Source: SZAS-79 sp963844255
GTDB lineage: Bacteria > Pseudomonadota > Gammaproteobacteria > Burkholderiales > SG8-39
NCBI GenBank assembly: GCA_963844255.1
Contig: CAWJNP010000003.1
Coordinates: 1-64,000, forward strand
DNA: 64,000 bases
Reading direction: 5' to 3'
Position 1 is the first letter of the stretch. Each line of letters starts with the position of its first letter. The notes under the pieces were generated by a model. It saw only the letters and a program-made list of their open reading frames with translations. It was not told the DNA's origin and did no database searches. Below are positions 38,973-48,910 of this stretch, one piece after another. Made by a program: the position numbers and the translations under genes.

Positions 38973-41510
38973 CACACCCGCTCGATGCGCACGGCGCATT
39001 TCTTGAAATCGGTCTGCTTGCGAGATCGGGTCGGTGGCGTCCAGCGTCACCTTGTTGATGAGCTGCGCTGGCGTCGAACCAGGGCACGAAGACCAGGCCG
39101 CGCGGCGTCTTGTTGCGGCCGCGGGTCTCGACGCCGGGTGCGCATCTCGCCGCGGCGCGACTGCACCTTGACCTCGTCGCCGCGCCGCAGCCGCAGCGCC
39201 GGCGGCGTCGTCGGGGTGCATGAAGCACACCGCGCTTCGGGAACGCCTTGTAGCAGTTCGGGCACGCGCCGCGTCATGAGCCGGAGTGCCAGTGCTCCAG
39301 CACGCGGCCGGTGGACAGCCAGAAGTCGGATATTCCTCGTCGGGCGACTTCGGCCGCCGGCTCGTAGGGCAGCGCGAAGATCGCGCGCCTTGCCGTCCGG
39401 GTTGCCGTAGAACTGCACGCCCTCGCCCGGCCTTGACGTAGGGGTCGGAGCCCTCGCGGTAGCGCCACAGGGTTTCCTTGCCGTCGACCACCGGCCAGCG
39501 CAGGCCGCGCACCTGGTGGTAGGTGTCGAACGGCGCCAGGTCGTGGCCATGGCCGCGGCCGAACTCGGCGTATTCCTCGAACAGGCCCTTCTGCAGGTAG
39601 AAGCCGAAGGCCTTCGGCTTCGTCGTTGGCGTAGCCGGCTTCGATGTCGGTCAGCGGGAACTTGTCGACCTGGCCGTTGCCGAACAGCACGTCGAACAGC
39701 GTCTTGCCGCGGTACTCGGGCTTCTTGGCGATCAGCTCGTCCGGCCAGACCTCCTCGATCTTGAAGCGCTTGGAGAACTCCATCAGCTGCCACAGGTCGG
39801 AGCGCGACTCGCCCGGCGCGGTCGACCAGCTGGTGCCAGAACTGGGTGCGGCGCTCGGCGTTGCCGTAGGCGCCTTCCTTCTCCACCCACATCGCGGTCG
39901 GCAGGATCAGGTCGGCGGCCAGCGCGGTGACCGTCGGATAGGCGTCGGAGACGACGATGAAGTTGTCCGGATTGCGGTAGCCCGGGTAGGTCTCCTCGTT
40001 GATGTTGGGCGCCGGCCTGCATGTTGTTGTTGACCTGCACCCAGTAGGCGTTGAGCTTGCCGTCCTTCAGCATGCGGTTCTGCAGCACCGCGTGGTAGCC
40101 GAGCTTGTCGGGAATGGTGCCCTCGGGCAGCTTCCAGATCTTCTCGGCGATGCTCGCGGTGCTCGGGGTTGGTCACCACCATGTCGGCCGGCAGGCGGTG
40201 CGCGAAGGTGCCGACCTCGCGCGCGGTGCCGCAGGCCGAGGGCTGGCCGGTCAGCGAGAACGGGCTGTTGCCCGGCTCGGAGATCTTGCCGGTCAGCAGG
40301 TGGATGTTGTAGACCAGGTTGTTGGCCCAGACGCCGCGGGTGTGCTGGTTGAAGCCCATGGTCCAGAAGCGACATGACCTTGATCTTCGGGTCGGCATAG
40401 AGCTCGGCCAGCGCCTCGCAGGCGGTTCGCCCGGCACGCCGGACAGCTTCGGCGACCTTCTCCAGCGTGTAGTCGGCGACGAACTTCGCGAACTCCTCGA
40501 AGCTCGATCGGCTGGCAGTCGCCGGCGCTTGGCGGCGTTCTTGGCCGCCTTCTCGCAGCGGATGCTCGGGGCGCAGGCCGTAGCCGATGTCGGTCGGCGC
40601 CGCGCTTGAAGTTGCGTGTGCTCGTCGACGAAGTCCTTGTTGACCCGGCCGGTCTGGATGATGTGGTTGGCGATGTAGTTGAGGATCGCCAGATCGGTCT
40701 GCGGCTTGAAGATGATGCGCGATGTCGGCCAGGTCGAAGCTGCGGTGCTCGAAGGTCGACAGCACCGCGACCTTGACGTGCGGCTGCCGTCAGGCGGCGG
40801 TCGGTCACGCCGCGTCCACAGGATCGGGTGCATCTCGGCCATGTTCGAGCCCCACAGCACGAAGGCATCGGCGTGCTTCGATGTCGTCGTAGCAGCCCAT
40901 CGGCTCGTCGATGCCGAAGGTGCGCATGAAGCCGACCACCGCCGAGGCCATGCAGTGGCGCGCGTTGGGGTCGATGTTGTTGGAGCGGAAGCCGGCCTTG
41001 CATCAGCTTGGCGGCGGCATAGCCTTCCCAGATCGTCCACTGGCCGGAGCCGAACATGCCGACCGCCGGTCGGGGCCCTTGCTCCTTCAGCGCCGCCTTG
41101 CACTTCTCCGCCATGACGTCGAAGGCCTCGTCCCAGCGACACCGGCGTCGAACTCGCCGTCCTTGTCGTACTTGCCGTCCTTCTTGCGCAGCAGCGGCTG
41201 TGGTCAGGCGGTCCTCGCCGTACATGATCTTGGACAGGAAGTAGCCCTTGACGCAGTTGAGGCCGCGGTTGACCTCGGCTTGCATGTCGCCCTGGGTGGC
41301 GACCACGCGGCCGTCCTTGACGCCGACCATGACGCCGCAGCCGGTGCCGCAGAAGCGGCACGGCGCCTTGTCCCACTTCAGTTCGCTGGCGGCGCGGTCG
41401 GTGACGAGGTTGGCGGCGACCGCCGTGACCGGCATGCCGCCCGCCAGCGCCGCCATCGCGGCGGCCTCCAGTTTCAGGACCTGGCGGCGGTCGAGCTTCG
41501 GTGCGGTCAT
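38973..41510 (-). CDS. napA: Periplasmic nitrate reductase catalytic subunit
   Basis: The Mo-bis-MGD subunit that reduces nitrate to nitrite. It begins MTAPKLDRRQVLKLEAAAMAALAGG, a twin-arginine signal, followed by the [4Fe-4S] site KAPCRFCGTGCGVMVG and NRGLNCVKGYFLSKIMYG, which holds the Mo ligand Cys. Downstream MGFNQHTRGVWANNLVYNIHLLTGKISEPGNSPFSLTGQPSACGTAREVG is clear. The C-terminus reads KKCAVRIERV. NapA is usually about 830-840 residues; the 2538-base span therefore carries roughly two dozen or more surplus bases, the densest error region of the window. Confidence 0.93.
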
Positions 41511-41566
41511 GGCAGTTCCTTCCCAACGTGGCATTTGTTCGAGCACGACCCGATCCGGGCGCGCGG

Positions 41567-41887
41567 CTAGCCAGCGTCGATGGCGTGAAAGACGAGCGAG
41601 GCGGTGTAGACGTCGGGCAACAGCGCGATGGTGTTGAGCGTCGATCCGAGCGCGCCGGCATCGGCCGCATCGACCACGACGACCAGCTTGCCCTTGGGAT
41701 CGCGGCCGTAGATCTCGCATCCGGCCAGCGCCACGATGGCGGCCTCGACCTCGACGAGGCGCTCCGGCCGCGCCTGGACCAGGATGCTGGCGATCTCGCC
41801 GCCGGGCGGCGCGACCACCTGATCCGCCTTGAGCAGACGGCCCGTGATGAGGGCACGACGATCGATCGCGCTGTGAGGTCTGGCCAC
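41567..41887 (-). CDS. napD: NapD chaperone for NapA signal peptide
   Basis: Intact, about 106 residues, GTG start at 41887 after AAGGAAACTC. The protein has the NapD ferredoxin-like fold signature: RALITGRLLKADQ, IASILVQARPERLVEVEAAIVALAGCEIYGRDPKGKLVVVVD, then TLNTIALLPDVYTASLVFHAID. NapD binds the twin-arginine leader of NapA and holds it back until the cofactor is inserted. It lies between napE and napA, the usual Bradyrhizobium order. Confidence 0.9.
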   Translation of the reverse strand: MARPHSAIDRRALITGRLLKADQVVAPPGGEIASILVQARPERLVEVEAAIVALAGCEIYGRDPKGKLVVVVDAADAGALGSTLNTIALLPDVYTASLVFHAIDAG

Positions 41888-41912
41888 GTGAGTTTCCTTG
41901 AAAGGGCTGAGG

Positions 41913-42096
41913 TCAGCGCGGCGGGAGGGCCGGGGGGACCGGCCATCATCTGGTAGACCCATACGGCGAGCCCGTAGCCGCCGACGGTCGCGACCGCCGC
42001 GGCCGGCATCAGCACGGCGGTGAGAAACAGAAAGGCGAAGATTTCCATGCGCCGACGGCGCGGCCGTCCACCCGTGTCGTCGCCAGTGGCCGACAT
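41913..42096 (-). CDS. napE: NapE small membrane protein
   Basis: About 60 residues. A short polar N-terminus (MSATGDDTGGRPRRRR) is followed by one membrane helix (FAFLFLTAVLMPAAAVATVGGYGLAVWVYQMMAGPPGPP). One surplus base near 41920 takes the frame past its natural TGA at 41913-41915, so it appears fused with downstream sequence in a long artificial frame. NapE is found at the head of many nap operons; exact role unknown. Confidence 0.85.
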
Positions 42097-42181
42097 GCTG
42101 CGTCTCGCTCTTGAATGTGATGATCAGCGGCATCAGGGCCGCACCCTTTGGACCAGTGTCGCCCGCTTGCCGAATCGCGCC

Positions 42182-42195
42182 TTGATCTGGATCAA
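42182..42195 (-). promoter_or_regulatory. FixK/FNR-type box upstream of napE
   Basis: TTGATCTGGATCAA is a perfect inverted repeat with a two-base centre, matching the FNR/FixK2 consensus TTGAT-N4-ATCAA. It lies 86 bases upstream of the napE start. In Bradyrhizobium diazoefficiens, napEDABC expression under low oxygen depends on FixK2, so the position makes sense. The oppositely oriented LLM oxidoreductase gene starts 141 bases away on the other side and could be affected as well. Confidence 0.88.
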
Positions 42196-42336
42196 TTCCA
42201 GCGCGGTTCGCGCTGCATTCGGCCGCGACCTAATGTCTCCCGGGCTCTTCCGCCCTGCGGAATTGGCATGGTGGTGGACTCGGCTCCTGCGGCCATTACA
42301 ATACCGTCAACAACAAGCCGGCCGCGGAGGAACGCC

Positions 42337-43544
42337 ATGAAGTTCGGCATCTTTTACGAGCTGCAACTGCCCCGACCATGGCAGGCCGGCGACGAACTCA
42401 GGCTCTACCAGGACGCGCTGACGCAGCTGGAGACCGCCGACCGGCTCGGCTACGACCATGCCTGGGTGGTGGAGCATCATTTCCTGGAGGAATATTCGCA
42501 TTCGCCGTCGCCGGAATCGTTTCTCGCCGCCGCCTCCCAGCGCACCAAGAACATCCGGCTCGGCCACGGCATCTTCCAGCTCACCACCAATCATCCCGCG
42601 CGCGTCGCCGAGCGCGTCGCGGTGCTCGATCTGCTCAGCAACGGCCGCTGCGAATTCGGCATGGGCGAGAGCGCCTCGATCACCGAACTGACGCCGTTCG
42701 GCCGCGACATGGAGACCAAGAAGGAAGTGTTCGAGGAGGCCGTGCAGCGCCATCTTCCCGATGTTCAAGGACGGCGGCAGCGAGCATCACGGCAAGTATT
42801 TCGATATTCCGCTGCGCAACGTGGTGCCGAAGCCGGTGCAGAAGCCGCATCCGCCGCTGTGGATGGCGTGCTCGCAATTGCCGACCATCGAGCGCGCCGG
42901 CCAGAACGGCTTCGGCGCGCTCGGCTTCCAGTTCGTCAGCGCCGACGCCGCGCACGCCTGGGTGCACGCCTACTACAACGCGATCACCAAGCGGCTGAAG
43001 AAGCTCGCCGATTACGAGATCAATCCGAACATGGCGCTGGTGTCGTTCTTCATGTGCGCCAAGACCGACGAGGAGGCGCGCGCGCGCGCCGACGGCGCGA
43101 CCTTCTTCCAGTTCGCGCTGCGCTTCTACGGCGCCTCGCAGAACCGGCAGCGTCCCGACCCCGGCACCGTCAACATGTGGGACGAATACAACAAGTGGAA
43201 GCGCGAAAATCCGGAAGCCCAGGAGGCGGCGCTGCGCGGCGGCCTGATCGGCTCGCCGGAAACCATCCGCAAGAAGCTGCGGCGGTTCCGCGCCTCGCAT
43301 ATCGACCAGGTGATCCTGCTCAACCAGGCCGGCAAGAACAGCCACGAGCACATCTGCGAATCGCTCGAACTGTTCGCCAAAGAAGTGATGCCGGAATTCC
43401 GCGAACGATCCCGAGCATGAGGCCTGGAAGGCCGGCGTGATGAGCGGCGCGATCCAGCTCGAGGAGATCGACACCGAGGCGTTCAAGGATCGCTACGGCA
43501 AGCTGGCGGTGAGCGTCGCCAAGCCGGCGGCGGCGGCGAGCTAG
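42337..43544 (+). CDS. LLM-class flavin-dependent oxidoreductase
   Basis: About 401 residues, F420/FMN bacterial luciferase-like monooxygenase. It begins MKFGIFYELQLPRPW and contains the TIM barrel pieces WVVEHHFLEEYSHSPSPESFLAAASQRT, LGHGIFQLTTNHPARVAERVAVLDLLS and FGMGESASITEL, then ALGFQFVSADAAHAW and LIGSPETIRKKL. Indels near 42757 and 43406. Its stop shares the palindrome CTAG with the stop of the convergent AI-2E gene. Substrate unknown; relatives oxidise alkanesulfonates, aldehydes or polyketides. Confidence 0.85.
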
Positions 43545-44590
43545 TCAGCTTCGGATTTCGGAACCGAAACCAGGACCGCGATCCATCGCGTACTTGCAAA
43601 CTGCTCGCAGATGACGGCAAGGACGACGGTGAGCGGGACGGCAACGAGCGCTCCGGCAATTCCCCAGACCCATGTCCAGAATGTCACGGCCAGAAGAATA
43701 GCCACCGGGGACAGGGATAACCCGCGACCCTGGAGCATCGGATAAACGAAATTGCTGATCGTGATCTGGATGATCGCCAGGCCGGCGAAGATGGCCGCCG
43801 GCATTGTCCACGTCTGAAATTGCATCAACGCGTATAGGCTCGGCGGGACAATTCCAACGAGATTTCCGACCACCGGAATGTAGTTCAAGAGAAAGTTCAG
43901 GACGCCCCAGACGATCGCCAGATCCAGTCCGAGCATGACCGTCCACAGACCGCACGCGACACCGGTCAGGAAGCTCGTCAGCGTCGTAATCCCGAGATAG
44001 AGGCGAACCTTTGCAGCGATCTCGCCGGTGACGTCGGCTATCCTGCTTGCGGTGCTGGAATCGAACTCACGATCCATCTTTTCGGTCATGGCCTCGACTT
44101 CGGGCAGGCCGAGAACGACCAGGATGGCGACGAAGCCAAGATAGATCAGGATCGTGTAGACATTGGAGAGGAAATCCTGACCGAACCCGATAAGACGATT
44201 GTATCCCTGCTGTCCTCCTAACGTTATTCCCCATTTGTCGGCCCATTGGCTGACGGATTGATATCCAGTCTCCAGCTGATCCCAATTTTGCGCGAAGGCG
44301 CGAACGATCTGGGCAGCCGAAAAATACACGGCGGTCACAAAGCCGGCGAGAATCACGAGCAACACCAGGGCGGTCGCAAGCTGGCTCATTCGCGGCGGCA
44401 TCATTCGATCCAGCAGCAGTTTGACCGGCCATATCGCGACAATCAGCAGAACAGCAACCGCAAGCGGCATCGTGACCGAGTAGCTCGCTCGAAGCCCGGC
44501 CGCGACCATCAGCGTTGTGATAACGGCAAGCATGGCGTTGCGAGCCGTCTGCCTGGCGGGCATTTCCACATCCCCCAGCAAAAGGTTCAA
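43541..44590 (-). CDS. AI-2E family transporter (UPF0118), inner membrane
   Basis: Intact, 349 residues. About eight membrane segments: LAVITTLMVAAGL, MPLAVAVLLIVAIWPVKLLL, LATALVLLVILAGFVTAVYF, ILIYLGFVAILVVLG, FLTGVACGLWTVMLGL, NYIPVVGNLVGIVPPSLYALM and late LSPVAILLAVTFWTWVWGIAGALVAVPLTVV. The NYIPxxGxxxG and GAxxAVPLT motifs are family hallmarks. These proteins are now known as cation/proton antiporters or autoinducer exporters in different species; the substrate cannot be inferred. Stop overlaps the LLM stop. Confidence 0.9.
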   Translation of the reverse strand: MNLLLGDVEMPARQTARNAMLAVITTLMVAAGLRASYSVTMPLAVAVLLIVAIWPVKLLLDRMMPPRMSQLATALVLLVILAGFVTAVYFSAAQIVRAFAQNWDQLETGYQSVSQWADKWGITLGGQQGYNRLIGFGQDFLSNVYTILIYLGFVAILVVLGLPEVEAMTEKMDREFDSSTASRIADVTGEIAAKVRLYLGITTLTSFLTGVACGLWTVMLGLDLAIVWGVLNFLLNYIPVVGNLVGIVPPSLYALMQFQTWTMPAAIFAGLAIIQITISNFVYPMLQGRGLSLSPVAILLAVTFWTWVWGIAGALVAVPLTVVLAVICEQFASTRWIAVLVSVPKSEAD

Positions 44591-44779
44591 TGCGATTCCA
44601 GGAACCGCTCACGAGGACAATGAAGGTCGCTGCCTTGAGTTCCAAGCTTGGATGCCGTGCGGCGATTATGCGTTGTCTCGTCCCATCGCCGTCGAAGGGA
44701 TTGTTTGACACCCTGGTCCACGCAAGTTTGTTGCAGGATGAGCTGGAATGGAAAGCCGCAAAGCACCGATCGGAAAACA

Positions 44780-45646
44780 ATGGCTGGCGCAGAATTTGCG
44801 AGACGTCTTGGCAGTGGGCTCAATGCGATAAAGGACGTATGGCGCCGGTCTCTCGATGACCGCCTGGCCAGGACCGCGTCGAGCGTCGCGTTCTATGTCG
44901 TGCTCGCCAGCATTCCGGGCATTGCAGCCGTCGTGTCGGTCTATGCCTTGATTTCCAATCCCGGCGAAGTCACTGCCGTTTCGTCCATATTTAACGAGAT
45001 GCTGCCACCCGGCGTGGCAAACATGCTCAATGATCAGATCGGCAGGATCGTCGCTTCGCGTTCGTCCGGCGCGACGTCGGTGCTCAGCTCGCTTGGGTGG
45101 TTTTGCGTCCTGATCTGGAGCGCAGATCGTGGAATGAATGGCATCGTCGATGCACTCAATACGATCTACGAAAGAGGCGAGGAACGCGGGTTTTTACATC
45201 GTGCCGCGCTGATACTCTTGCTCACCGTAGGCGCGGTCCTGCTGCTGGCGGTTACGATGTTCGGGCTGTTTCTTCTGCCAGCCGGGATTGCGCTCATTGG
45301 ACTTGACGACCATACGAGCCTGATGCTGGGCCTTCTGCGATTGCCCGCATTGTTCCTGCTGTTCGGCGCCGGGCTTGCGACGCTTTATCGGTATGGGCCG
45401 AGCCGATGCGAAGTTGATTGGCGCTACAACTTACTCGGCAGTGCTGTCGGAGCAGCGCTTTGGATCGGGTTTTCGCTGGCCTTTGCCTGGTACGTGCCGA
45501 GATTTGGGAACTTCAACGAGTTGTACGGCTCGCTTGGCGTGCTGATCGCTTTCATGTTCTGGCTCTGGCTGTCGGCAATTGCGGTCTTGATCGGCGCCGA
45601 ATTCGATGCGACCGCGATTCGCGGGCGAAAAACCGGTCCGTCGTAG
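44780..45646 (+). CDS. YihY/BrkB-family inner-membrane protein
   Basis: Intact, 288 residues. Six membrane helices are visible, beginning RTASSVAFYVVLASIPGIAAVVSVYAL, with LGWFCVLIWSADRGMNGIVDALNTIYE, LILLLTVGAVLLLAVTMFGLFLLP and a late YGSLGVLIAFMFWLWLSAIAVLIGAEFDA, the typical YihY end. A longer frame opens at 44648, but ATG 44780 starts next to the conserved region. Function unknown; historically mislabelled RNase BN. Divergent from the AI-2E gene. Confidence 0.87.
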   Translation: MAGAEFARRLGSGLNAIKDVWRRSLDDRLARTASSVAFYVVLASIPGIAAVVSVYALISNPGEVTAVSSIFNEMLPPGVANMLNDQIGRIVASRSSGATSVLSSLGWFCVLIWSADRGMNGIVDALNTIYERGEERGFLHRAALILLLTVGAVLLLAVTMFGLFLLPAGIALIGLDDHTSLMLGLLRLPALFLLFGAGLATLYRYGPSRCEVDWRYNLLGSAVGAALWIGFSLAFAWYVPRFGNFNELYGSLGVLIAFMFWLWLSAIAVLIGAEFDATAIRGRKTGPS

Positions 45647-45822
45647 CCGTGTCACGGTCACCCCCGTTCGTTCCGCGCTCGCTGAGGACGGCTCGCTGGC
45701 TTGAACCATACGCCCCGGACGGCGTTGGTCCTGTCCGTAACGGGTTCCGGCACCGGCCGCACGCAGTGCCCGACCCCGCAAGCTCTTACGTTGCAGTCTC
45801 AAAATGCCAGGCAGGATAGATC

Positions 45823-46335
45823 ATGTTTTTCGGTGACTGGAGCGATCTGTGGCGCGTGATTGCTGTTGGCACGCTCGCTTATGCCGCCCTCGTCCTGTTT
45901 CTGCGGATTTCCGGCAAACGGACCCTGACCAAGCTGAATGCATTCGATCTGGTCATTACGGTCGCGCTCGGGTCCACATTGTCGGCGGTGCTGCTCAACA
46001 AGTCGATCAGTCTGGCCGAAGGCGTGACGGCTTTTGGACTTCTCATTTCGCTGCAGTTTGCCATCACGTGGCTCTCCGTACGCTCCCGCGGCGTCGAGCA
46101 GATCGTCAAGTCCGAACCGACGCTGCTTCTGCGCCATGGTGAATTCCTGGACCGGGCGCTGCGGAAGCAACGGATCACGCGTCACGAGGTGATGTCGGCG
46201 ATCCGCACCAGTGGGAAGAGCGACGTGCAGGAGATCTCCGCGGTCATTCTGGAGACCGACGGATCGATGAGTGTCGTTGCGAAAGCCAAGGGAAGTCCAA
46301 CTGCGTTGGCCGATGTGAGTACGGTTTCCGGCTGA
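45823..46335 (+). CDS. DUF421/YetF-like inner-membrane protein
   Basis: Intact, 170 residues. Three membrane helices (WRVIAVGTLAYAALVLFLRISG, FDLVITVALGSTLSAVLLNKSIS, AFGLLISLQFAITWLSV) precede a cytoplasmic domain with VKSEPTLLLRHGEFLDRALRKQRITRHEVMSAIRTSG and ISAVILETDGSMSVVAK, the DUF421 C-terminus. RISGKRTL is the family loop motif. Unknown role; associated with spore or stress membranes in bacilli. Follows YihY by 176 bases. Confidence 0.87.
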   Translation: MFFGDWSDLWRVIAVGTLAYAALVLFLRISGKRTLTKLNAFDLVITVALGSTLSAVLLNKSISLAEGVTAFGLLISLQFAITWLSVRSRGVEQIVKSEPTLLLRHGEFLDRALRKQRITRHEVMSAIRTSGKSDVQEISAVILETDGSMSVVAKAKGSPTALADVSTVSG

Positions 46336-46642
46336 TCGTTTTGGGTGGAGCACGACAGGTTGCAATTGTGTCCGGCACCAATGGCCGACGAGGCGCGTTC
46401 TACCAGATCGTTGCGCCGGCAGTGGCTTGCCGGAAACCATGACCTGAATGGAACCAACTGGGAACATGAATGTTGGCTCGCTGATGGCAATCCACCAAGC
46501 GCTGCTTGGTTCTGCATCATCCCAGGGTGCCTCGTTATATCTGTGATCAAGCACGTCACGCTCGATGTGCGCCACATGGGCGAGGGGGCGCAGCATCGGC
46601 CATCGCCCGGATATTTGAAGCCACATTGATTGGAGTTCGTGG
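46336..46642. other. Intergenic stretch, no gene seen
   Basis: This 307-base gap between the yetF-like and mscS-like genes contains only short open frames with no ribosome sites or membrane/domain features (for example 46345-46629). It probably holds the promoter of the mechanosensitive channel gene. No clear sigma consensus was picked out. Confidence 0.5.
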
Positions 46643-48055
46643 GTGCGAAATCTCGGGACGTTCACTGCAAGGCTCTGCCTTACGTTCTTGATCCCTGCGA
46701 TCACAGGCGTACTTCTGTCGTTCTCCCCGCCTGTCAAAGCCGACGTACCTGCGCCTCCGCCGCTAGTCGATAACGGCGAGGGCAATGTTTCGAAACCTGT
46801 GCTTGTCGAACCGGCGGCCGACGACAACGCGATTGCCGATCGCATCAAGCGCATCCTGCTGTCGACCGACTGGTTCCAGGCGCCCAGCGTCACGGCGCGC
46901 GACGGCGTCGTCTTTCTCGACGGAAGGACGAAGACGCAGGAGCGCAAGCGGTGGGCCGAAGCGCTGGCTGAAAATACCCAGGGTACCGTGGCCGTCGTCA
47001 ATCGGATCGCGATCGAGAACGACATCGGTTCGACATTCGGTCAGGCTGGGGATGAATTCGAACGACTGTATCAGCAGGCCGCCCAGGCCTGGCCGTGGGC
47101 GGTGTTCGCAATCGCGATTATCCTGGTTACGTGGCTGCTCGCCCGAGTGGCGGCTGTCGTCGTCCGGTATTTCCTGGCCAAGCGTATTGCCTCGTCCCTG
47201 CTTGCTCGCCGTTGTCGTCCAGGCGTTCTCGATCCCGATTTTTCTGTTGGGCATCTACTTCGTGCTTCAGGTCGCCGGCTTAACGCGACTTGCGGTGACT
47301 GTTCTGGGCGGCACCGGCCTTCTCGGCATCGTGGTCGGCTTTGCCTTTCGCGACATCGCCGAGAATTTCCTCGCCAGCATGCTTCTCAGCATAAGAAATC
47401 CATTCCGCACCGGTGAACTGATCGAGGTCGACGGGAACGTCGGTGTCGTCATGAATCTGAACGTACGAAGCACCGTGCTTCGAACGCTCGACGGCAATTA
47501 CGTGCAAATCCCCAATGCCCTGGTCTACAAGAGCACCATCAAGAATTACAGCAGCTCCGAAAACCGGCGCGCCGACTTTGCGGTAGGAATCGGCTACGAT
47601 TCGCCGACGACAAAGGCGCAAACGCTCATCGCCAATGTACTCAAGCGACATCCGGCCGTTCTCGAGAATCCCGAACCGCTTGTGCTTGTCGAGGAACTCG
47701 GCGAGGCGACGGTCAATCTCCGCATCTATTACTGGTTTGCGAGCGCGGTCTATTCGCCTGCGAAAATCAACTCCGCGCTCTTGCGGCTGTCCAAGGACGC
47801 GCTCGCTGAAGGGCGGCATCGAGTTGCCCGATCCGGCGCGCGAGGTGGTATTTCCAAGAGGCGTCCCGGTGTTCCGGGCGAATGCCGGCGAGTCCAGCGC
47901 GGCCCCTGAGAACCTCCGGAAGGTCGGGCCCGGAGGAGGAGGGCAGCATGCCGGCCACGATGGGCGAGGGCGAGTTGCGCAATGAGGCAAGCGAGGCAAG
48001 CTTTCAGTCCGATGGTATGTCGCCGGAAGCCGAAACCAACCTGCTGAAGGGCTAG
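46643..48055 (+). CDS. MscS-type mechanosensitive channel with N-terminal BON domain
   Basis: About 469 residues once three surplus bases (near 47213, 47814 and 47938) are removed. GTG 46643 follows TGGAGTTCG. A signal peptide (LCLTFLIPAITGVLLSFSPPVKA) precedes a BON-domain-like segment (IADRIKRILLSTDWFQAPSVTARDGVVFLDG ... TVAVVNRIAIEND, residues about 60-130). A membrane region (AVFAIAIILVTWLLARVAAVVV and IFLLGIYFVLQVAGL) leads to the MscS pore and beta domain (GIVVGFAFRDIAENFLASMLLSIRNPFRTGELIEVDG, then VQIPNALVYKSTIKNYS). The C-terminus ends ETNLLKG. BON would sit in the periplasm. Confidence 0.9.
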
Positions 48056-48122
48056 CAGAATTCGAACTCAATCGGCTCGCGCGGTGATACCGTCGCCGGC
48101 GAGGATCAAGAACCGAAGAGGA

Positions 48123-48907
48123 TCAATTCTGCAGCGCGGCCAGCAACTCGTCGGGCCGCTCGGCCATCATCATGTGGCCGGCGCCGGGCAGCACCACGGT
48201 GCGCGAATTCGGCATTGCCGCGGCCAGCGCCTTGCCGGCCCTCGCGGGCGTCATCATGTCGCGCTCGCCGAGAATGAACGTCGCCGGGACCTTGATCTGC
48301 GCGGCGGCGGCGAGCGCGCCCTGATAGGCGTTGCAGGCCGAGAGATCGTTGAACAGCACGCCGGGCCGGCATTGCTTCGAGCACCCGCTGCGCGCCGGTG
48401 TGCATCCACAGTCCCGGCGCGAGGCTGCCGCCGAGCTCGGCCTGATAGCCGAGGCCCCAGATCGAGACCATGTCGACGGCGTCATGGTCGTTGGCTTCGG
48501 CGGCCTTGAGCAGATCGGGCCCGACGGTCATGGTCGCCGCCGTGCCGATCAGGCTCAGCGCCGACACTTTTGCGGGATGCCGCGCCGCGGTCTCCAGCGC
48601 GATCAGCGATCCCATGGAATGACCGACCAGCCTCGCCGTTGTCACGCCGGCCGCATCGAGCAGTGCCGCGGTCCAGTCGGCCATGTCGGCGATGGTCGGC
48701 AGCGGCGCGCCGGCCGAGCGGCCGTGGCCCGGCAGGTCCGGCGCCAGCACGCCAAAGCCGTGATGCGCGAACCAGCGCTGAGTGCAGCGCCCAGGTGGTG
48801 TGATCGAAGCCGGCGCCGTGCAGCAGCACGATGGCGGGCAGCGACTTGTCGAATTCCCGGCCGCCGGTGGCGACGAAAGTATCAATGCCGTTGACGGACA
48901 GTTGCAT
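48123..48907 (-). CDS. Alpha/beta-hydrolase fold enzyme
   Basis: About 260 residues, cytoplasmic. It begins MQLSVNGIDTFVATGGREFDKSLPAIVLLHGAGFDHTTW, the HGxG oxyanion stretch; LAPDLPGHGRSAGAPLPTIADMADW follows and the nucleophile elbow is LVGHSMGSLIALE. The late acid and His regions are PATFILGERDMMTPA and LPGAGHMMMAERPDELLAAL. Frameshifts near 48360 and 48785. Substrate unknown; esterase or haloperoxidase-like. Confidence 0.85.
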
Positions 48908-48910
48908 GGC

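Noticed and set aside
39907..42096. A 729-codon minus-strand frame starting at napE and running into napA
   Set aside because: It is NapE for about 55 residues, then out-of-frame napD and patches of napA. Indels removed the natural stop, so it is an artefact.
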